A DNA stretch of 64,000 bases from Typhlomys cinereus (Eukaryota; Chordata; Mammalia; Rodentia; Platacanthomyidae): positions 5,957,016-6,021,015 of the forward strand of contig JALPQD010000087.1 of the NCBI GenBank assembly GCA_023101885.1, written 5' to 3'. Below, one piece after another: positions 58,400-64,000 of the stretch. Below the pieces are notes generated by a model that saw nothing but the letters and a program-made list of their open reading frames with translations, had not been told where the DNA came from and did no database searches. Both the position numbers and the translations under genes were made by a program. Numbering within the stretch: the first letter of the stretch is position 1; each line of letters starts with the position of its first letter.

Positions 58400-59900
58400 T
58401 ATTGTAGATTGTAGAATTCGCAGCTAGGTAAGACCAGTGTGAGTTTTCTCTGACAGCACCTTCTGGTGCTATGAATGCCTGCCAGCAAGAAGTTTCCAAT
58501 CAGTTCAGCTTGCTTTTTTTTGTTTTTACCCTTTCCATATTCTGTGACCAACATGTGTGATATCTTCAGCAATGAAGTTCTACCATCAGGTTCTGGTGGA
58601 CAACCAAGAACAATGGCCAAAGTTCTACTTTGTTTTGGGGGCCTCTAGGGCCTTGCTGACCAACAGGAGTTATTTCTTACTTGGTACTGGGGCTTCTGGA
58701 AGGAACATTTCAAGGCAGTTTCTCTTAGTCTTCTCTGTGTGTCCCTGTGTTGGTTATCTCAGTTCATATTTTTAGATAGTAGGTCTGTCTGTATCACATA
58801 CATCCTTTAATGCAACTTATTTCTTCCCCTTTCCCTCTTTCTACTCCTATCCCCCTCCTCTCTTTCTACCCCATCCTCTCCCCTTTAAACTTTTCCCTTC
58901 CTTATTCTCCTTTCCTTCTCCTACCACCTGTCTTCTACCTCTCATTTCAGGGTGTTCTTACCCTTCCACTTACTAAACGATCCTCTCCTAGTTTTCTGTC
59001 TGTTTGAATGTATTCCTAGTTAAATACACAAATCTGAAAGTTCAGCTGTATAAGAGAACATGAAGCATTTATATCTATCCGGGTTACCTCACTCAGAAGT
59101 TCCATCCATTTATAGATAGATTTCATTGTTCTTAAATAGCTAAATAGTACTCCATTGTGATTGACTGTACATTAGATATCTAAACTGATTGCATTTCCTT
59201 GCTGCTGTGAATAAACTGTAACAAGAGTGTAGTGTAGCTACCAGTAGCTGGGTTTTGTGGCAACTCTATTTCTAGATTTTTGGGGAATCTCTGACTTTTA
59301 AAAGTGTTTACTCCCATCAGCAGTGAGTGAGGGGACTGCAATAAGATGAAATCTCAAAGTAGTTTTAATTTGCATTTCCTGGATAGTTAAGGATGCTGAG
59401 CAAAAAGATATTTCTTAGATATTTGAATTTCTTTTGAAAACAATTTAGTTCAATTCCCAAAGCTTTTTTTTTTAATTTAAAAATGTAGGGTTTTTTTTTT
59501 TTTTTTTGATTTCTTAGAATATTCTGGACAATAAGCTTCAGTCAGAGTAAGTACATGTCAAAGATTCTTCCCTATTCTGTAGGCTACCTCTTTTATTTAC
59601 TTGATTAAGTTTCTTTTTAGGAACAGCAGCTGTTTAATGAGATCCCTTTGTTGGCCTTAATCCTTGTGCAAAGGGGACCTATTCAGAGAGTCTTTACACA
59701 GGCCTGTCTCTTGAATGGGTGCCATACTCTTTCCTCTAGACAGTTAAGTTTCAGGTTTAACATGGAGGTCTTTAATCTTCTTGGAATTGGTTTTTGTACA
59801 TGGTAAGATAGATAAGGATTAAGTTTCATTCTTATACATGTGTGCATCCAGTTTTCTCAACCCTGTGTGTTGAGATGCTAAGTGCTACTATCTATATGGT
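58400..59900 (-). mobile_element. LINE-1 fragment, minus orientation
   Basis: Read on the minus strand this is the ORF2 end followed by 3' UTR. Plus-strand hallmarks are 'gtagtcc/agtactccattgtg' near 59147, 'cagcagtgagtgagggg' near 59319 and 'gcagctgtttaatgagatcc' near 59627. A C/T-rich 3'-UTR stretch lies at 58815-58930. Old and interrupted by T-runs at 59465-59510. Confidence 0.7.
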
Positions 59901-62900
59901 ATCTACTTCAGGTTTTTGTGTGTGTGTGACTCAACTACTCAATATCTCTTAGTGTGACTTGGAGTTTGTTGGCAGCGGGCCTGTGATCCCAGCTGCTCTG
60001 AAGACCGAGGCGCTGGGATCTCGAATTCAAGGCCTAGGCTCTGTCGACTACTGAGTTAGCTTGAGGTCTGAGTAAGTTAGCAAGACAAATGTGTGTTGGG
60101 CTTGGGACTGGAGCTTGTTTACTGGTGAGCAGAGTACTTGCCTTGTGTATTCGATCATCAGTAACACAAAAAGGAAAAAAAGGAAAGAAAAATTTTATTC
60201 TATACAGTTTGGTGGTAGGAAGTTTTAGACATGGCACCTTTTTCAAATTTATTTTGTGTGAGTACAGCACATGTGGGCCACAGCTGACCAGGGTGGAAGG
60301 CAGAAGACAGCTTTGCAGTCTTACATAACAAGCGTTTTTACCTCTGGGCCATTTTACCAGCTGGTGAACACAGCTTGTTGCATATTTTTGTTGATTTTCT
60401 TTTTCTTTGAAATGCTGATTTCATACAGATTTTCAGTTTGAACTTTGGATCAATTTTTTACTTGAAGTTTCATCAGAATATACATGATTTTACCTTTTTT
60501 TCTCTCTTCTGTAAAACCATCTTTTAAATTATCAATCTTTTTTTGGGGGGGGGGGGCAGGCATAGTGGCACATGCCTGTGTATAATCTCAGCAATGGGAA
60601 GGCAGACACAGGATTGCCATGCGTTCAAGACTGGCCTGGTTTTTTACAGGGAGTTCCTGTCGGGTCAGACCTCCGTGGTGAGACCCTGTCTTTTTCAAAA
60701 GAATCAGAAACGGGGCTGGCAAGATTGCTCAGCAGATGAAGGCAAGTGCTCATGTACGTGACAATCTTGAGTTCGATTTGCAGAAACTCACATGATGGAA
60801 GGAGTGAGCCAGCGTCCAAGGGTTTCCACCTGCGCCATGGCGTGCAGGTGTACCCTTCTCTGTCTTTGTCTCTCGCCCTCTCAAAGACTAAATACATTGT
60901 TTAAAGAGTCAGAAATAAGATTAAATTAACACGCCAGTTTTAAGTGATTGCTTTTGGAGTTTAAACTCAGGGTTTCATGGTGCATCTATGATCCTAAAAT
61001 TCTTTCTTACTTTGTGTCAAAGTGCTAAAATCAGCTGTAGGACCATATATGAGGCTAGACCTGGAGGAGATTACTATAAAAGGGAAATTCTTCTCTGCAC
61101 CTTCTCTCTGGTTTTGTTAGTCTTTTATAACTTTCTGCCTCTGGGTTTTTTTGTTGTTTGTTTCGTTTTGTTTCGTTTTGTTTTAAAGACGGGGGTCTTC
61201 CTTACTTGAAGCAATCTAATTGCTTTAACTTTCTCAGGATCAAGATTACTCTAGTGAGTTACCGCACCTTGTTTAAAGGGCTGATGATTTGGGGAGGTGC
61301 CTAGGCTAGGCCAGCCCTCTACACCTTTGTGTTTTTATACACAGAATGGAAACTAACTTTGGAAGATCCATTTGTCTTGTTCTCAAATTGTGCTAAGAGC
61401 ATGGGTAACAATTAAGAGAATTTCTATTCTTTAAACTTGTCCTCCAAGTCTGGGGAATGCGGCTCAGTGGCAGAGTGCTTACCATGCAAGAGACCCTAGT
61501 TTCAACTGACAGCACAGAACCCCTCCCCACCCCCAGCACAAACAAGCCAAAAAGAAAAACAAAATTGCAGAAATTGTAGCAAGTGAGGGTTGGTGGTGTA
61601 CACCGGTGATCCCAGCACTCTGGGGCTGGAGTAGAAGGCTCAGAACTTGGAAACCAATCTGGGCCACAAGAGAACCTGTCTGGAGGAAAGGAAGGAAGGA
61701 CATTTTTTTTTTCTTCCTGGGCAAGGAGAATCCCAGCAGCTCAGGAGGCTGAGGGTAGGGAAGAGGAATGAGACTCACAGTGAGTGCACAGGGAGTACCT
61801 GTCCCAAAACACAAACAGTAAAATAGATCCTTCCTTACTACTGTTGGGTTGGTGCAGTCTCTCCTCCATTGTGGTTTGTAGCCCAAAGCAATGTGGACAA
61901 GCAGCCAAGGACTCAACCTTTCCTCAAGTTGTTTATGGTCAGGTCTCTTCCCTTGTCTCCATGTCTTAGCATGCACCCTCCACACACACACACACACACA
62001 CACATACACACACACACTTATTCTAAACTAGCAACCCAGCCTGGCGCAGAGTCCTGCGCCCTGCATCATGTGGCTTTAGAAGGTTTGGTTACCTCGGCGT
62101 ATATGTCTGTTCCACCTTCCAAATAAAAGTTGAGCACAACCTTAAAGCTTCCTTGAGCAAAGAGGAGACCTGTGAGAGATAGGAGGGGGATGAAAGAAGT
62201 CAGTTTTCTTCCATTTGTAAATAAAAATCTCCCTATGTTGGAGATTGTGCGGGTTAGGCAAGTGCTCTAGTACTGAGCTTCATCCCAGCTTTTGGTTTTT
62301 GCAAATTGTCCAAGATCATCATGGGCTCCTGGGTGTGAGGACTGCATTACCACGCCCAGCTACAATGAATGGTTTTTAACTGTCACCTTTGTTTTTAATG
62401 CTTTATTTATGACAGTCAGTGAATACTGACGTGTGTCACAGGGCAGGCAAGTGTGGAGGCCAGAGAACAACTTCCAAAAGATGGTTCTCATCTGGGCTGT
62501 GGGGGGGCACTTAGGACACAGGTTTGCAGAAAGATGCTTTGCCTGCTGAACCAGCTCTCTGACCAGATGGTGGTGTTAAAGTTGTGAGTTCCCACAATTC
62601 CCTCTTGGTTTTTTTTTCTCTTTTATAATTTTAATTGAAGCACTGCTAATTCATTTTTTCCTCTTAAAAGCACCAAATTTGAACATCTAAGTCAATTTGC
62701 AAGGGAAGGGGGAAAAGAAACACCATCAAGAACATCTCTGCAGAACACAAGGAATGATGTTCATTCCTCCAAATGTCAAATTGCAGGCCTACCAAAACCA
62801 AAACAGAGCTAAACCAAAAGAAAACAGAGAGAGAAAGAAATAAAAATCACATTCTATGGGCTCTTTGTTGCGCTAACCGTCTTTCAGCTGACTTTCAAAA

Positions 62901-62959
62901 AATTAACACCCTAGGTCATCAAAGTATTCCATTCGCTTTTTCTAATTAAAAATAAAAAG
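59901..62959 (+). other. Intergenic region between LINE-1 and the SMS pseudogene
   Basis: SINE fragments at about 59975-60060, 60110-60170, 60560-60700, 60710-60890, 61450-61760 and 62230-62360; poly-G of 13 bases at 60545-60557. No gene recognised. Confidence 0.5.
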
Positions 62960-63650
<691 letters not shown>

Positions 63651-64000
63651 AGGCGAAGCCCTGTGCCATGCCTGGGGGAGGTGACCCCAGGAGGCTGGGA
63701 GGGCCGCGCTGTGTGTCAAGCTACTAGAGTATCTATATGCCCATCTCATTAGTGACCCTGTATATTCAATATTCATGAAGTGTGTGCAGCATGGTTTTCT
63801 TAACCAAGCTCTGAGTTTCTGTACTCAGCTTGTCAGTAACATTCTTCAATAACATTTCTTTACATTTCAGGTGATTTCTGAAGTCTAGCAAGTGTGTAAG
63901 GACACAACTACTCTCCCAGAGAAGAGAGCAGGAGAGTATCAAAATATTCACTATGTCCAGTGTACGGTCAAAGTCAGCCGGGCTTGAGAAGGGGCAGGGC

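Overview
This is a mammalian nuclear window, almost certainly from a rodent. Short exons with GT-AG splice sites sit in kilobase-scale introns full of retroposons. The commonest repeat is a dimeric SINE: a tRNA-Ala/ID-like left half, a right half with a conserved block reading like 'agcaaagcaagaaggaagt', and a (CA)n tail. I count about 18 copies. This matches the published description of IDL-Geo, a SINE restricted to Geomyoidea (kangaroo rats, pocket mice, pocket gophers), so I infer a geomyoid rodent. That identification is from memory and was not searched. From base 1 to about 49,740 the plus strand carries the 3' end of Patj (INADL), the multi-PDZ scaffold of the Crumbs/PALS1 polarity complex at tight junctions. 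Nine intact coding exons (3816-43530) encode the C-terminal part of PDZ7, all of PDZ8 and PDZ9, and the linkers; all reading phases agree across the introns. The two exons that should make the last domain, PDZ10, are present but damaged. Exon 45787-45900 has a length that breaks the frame, its expected GT donor reads AT, and the canonical PDZ residues have changed. An intact-looking terminal exon follows at 47933-48079, then a 3' UTR with poly(A) signals near 49.65 and 49.72 kb. Inside the 19-kb Patj intron, on the minus strand, lies a possible nested gene (about 34.65-36.2 kb). It has a 181-codon reading frame with a strong Kozak context, five 12-residue FPPPT-type repeats, an AATAAA 57 bases past the stop, a good acceptor just upstream and a good donor further upstream. 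I do not recognise the protein. Downstream of Patj, 53.1-54.6 kb holds promoter-like sequence: an ETS site before a short ATG exon with a GTGAGT donor, then a CpG-rich block with a GC-rich tandem array (39-bp unit, each with a CCGCCAT core), a TATTTAAG box, an E-box, two TGACGTG elements and further donors. In human and mouse L1TD1 lies next to PATJ, so this may be the promoter of the next gene, but I found no coding exon of it here. The rest is intergenic: a 5'-truncated plus-strand LINE-1 (55.5-57.4 kb), a minus-strand LINE-1 (58.4-59.9 kb), and a minus-strand processed pseudogene of spermine synthase (SMS; about 62.96-63.65 kb). No tRNA, rRNA, CRISPR or bacterial-type feature was seen; the tRNA-like sequences are SINE heads.
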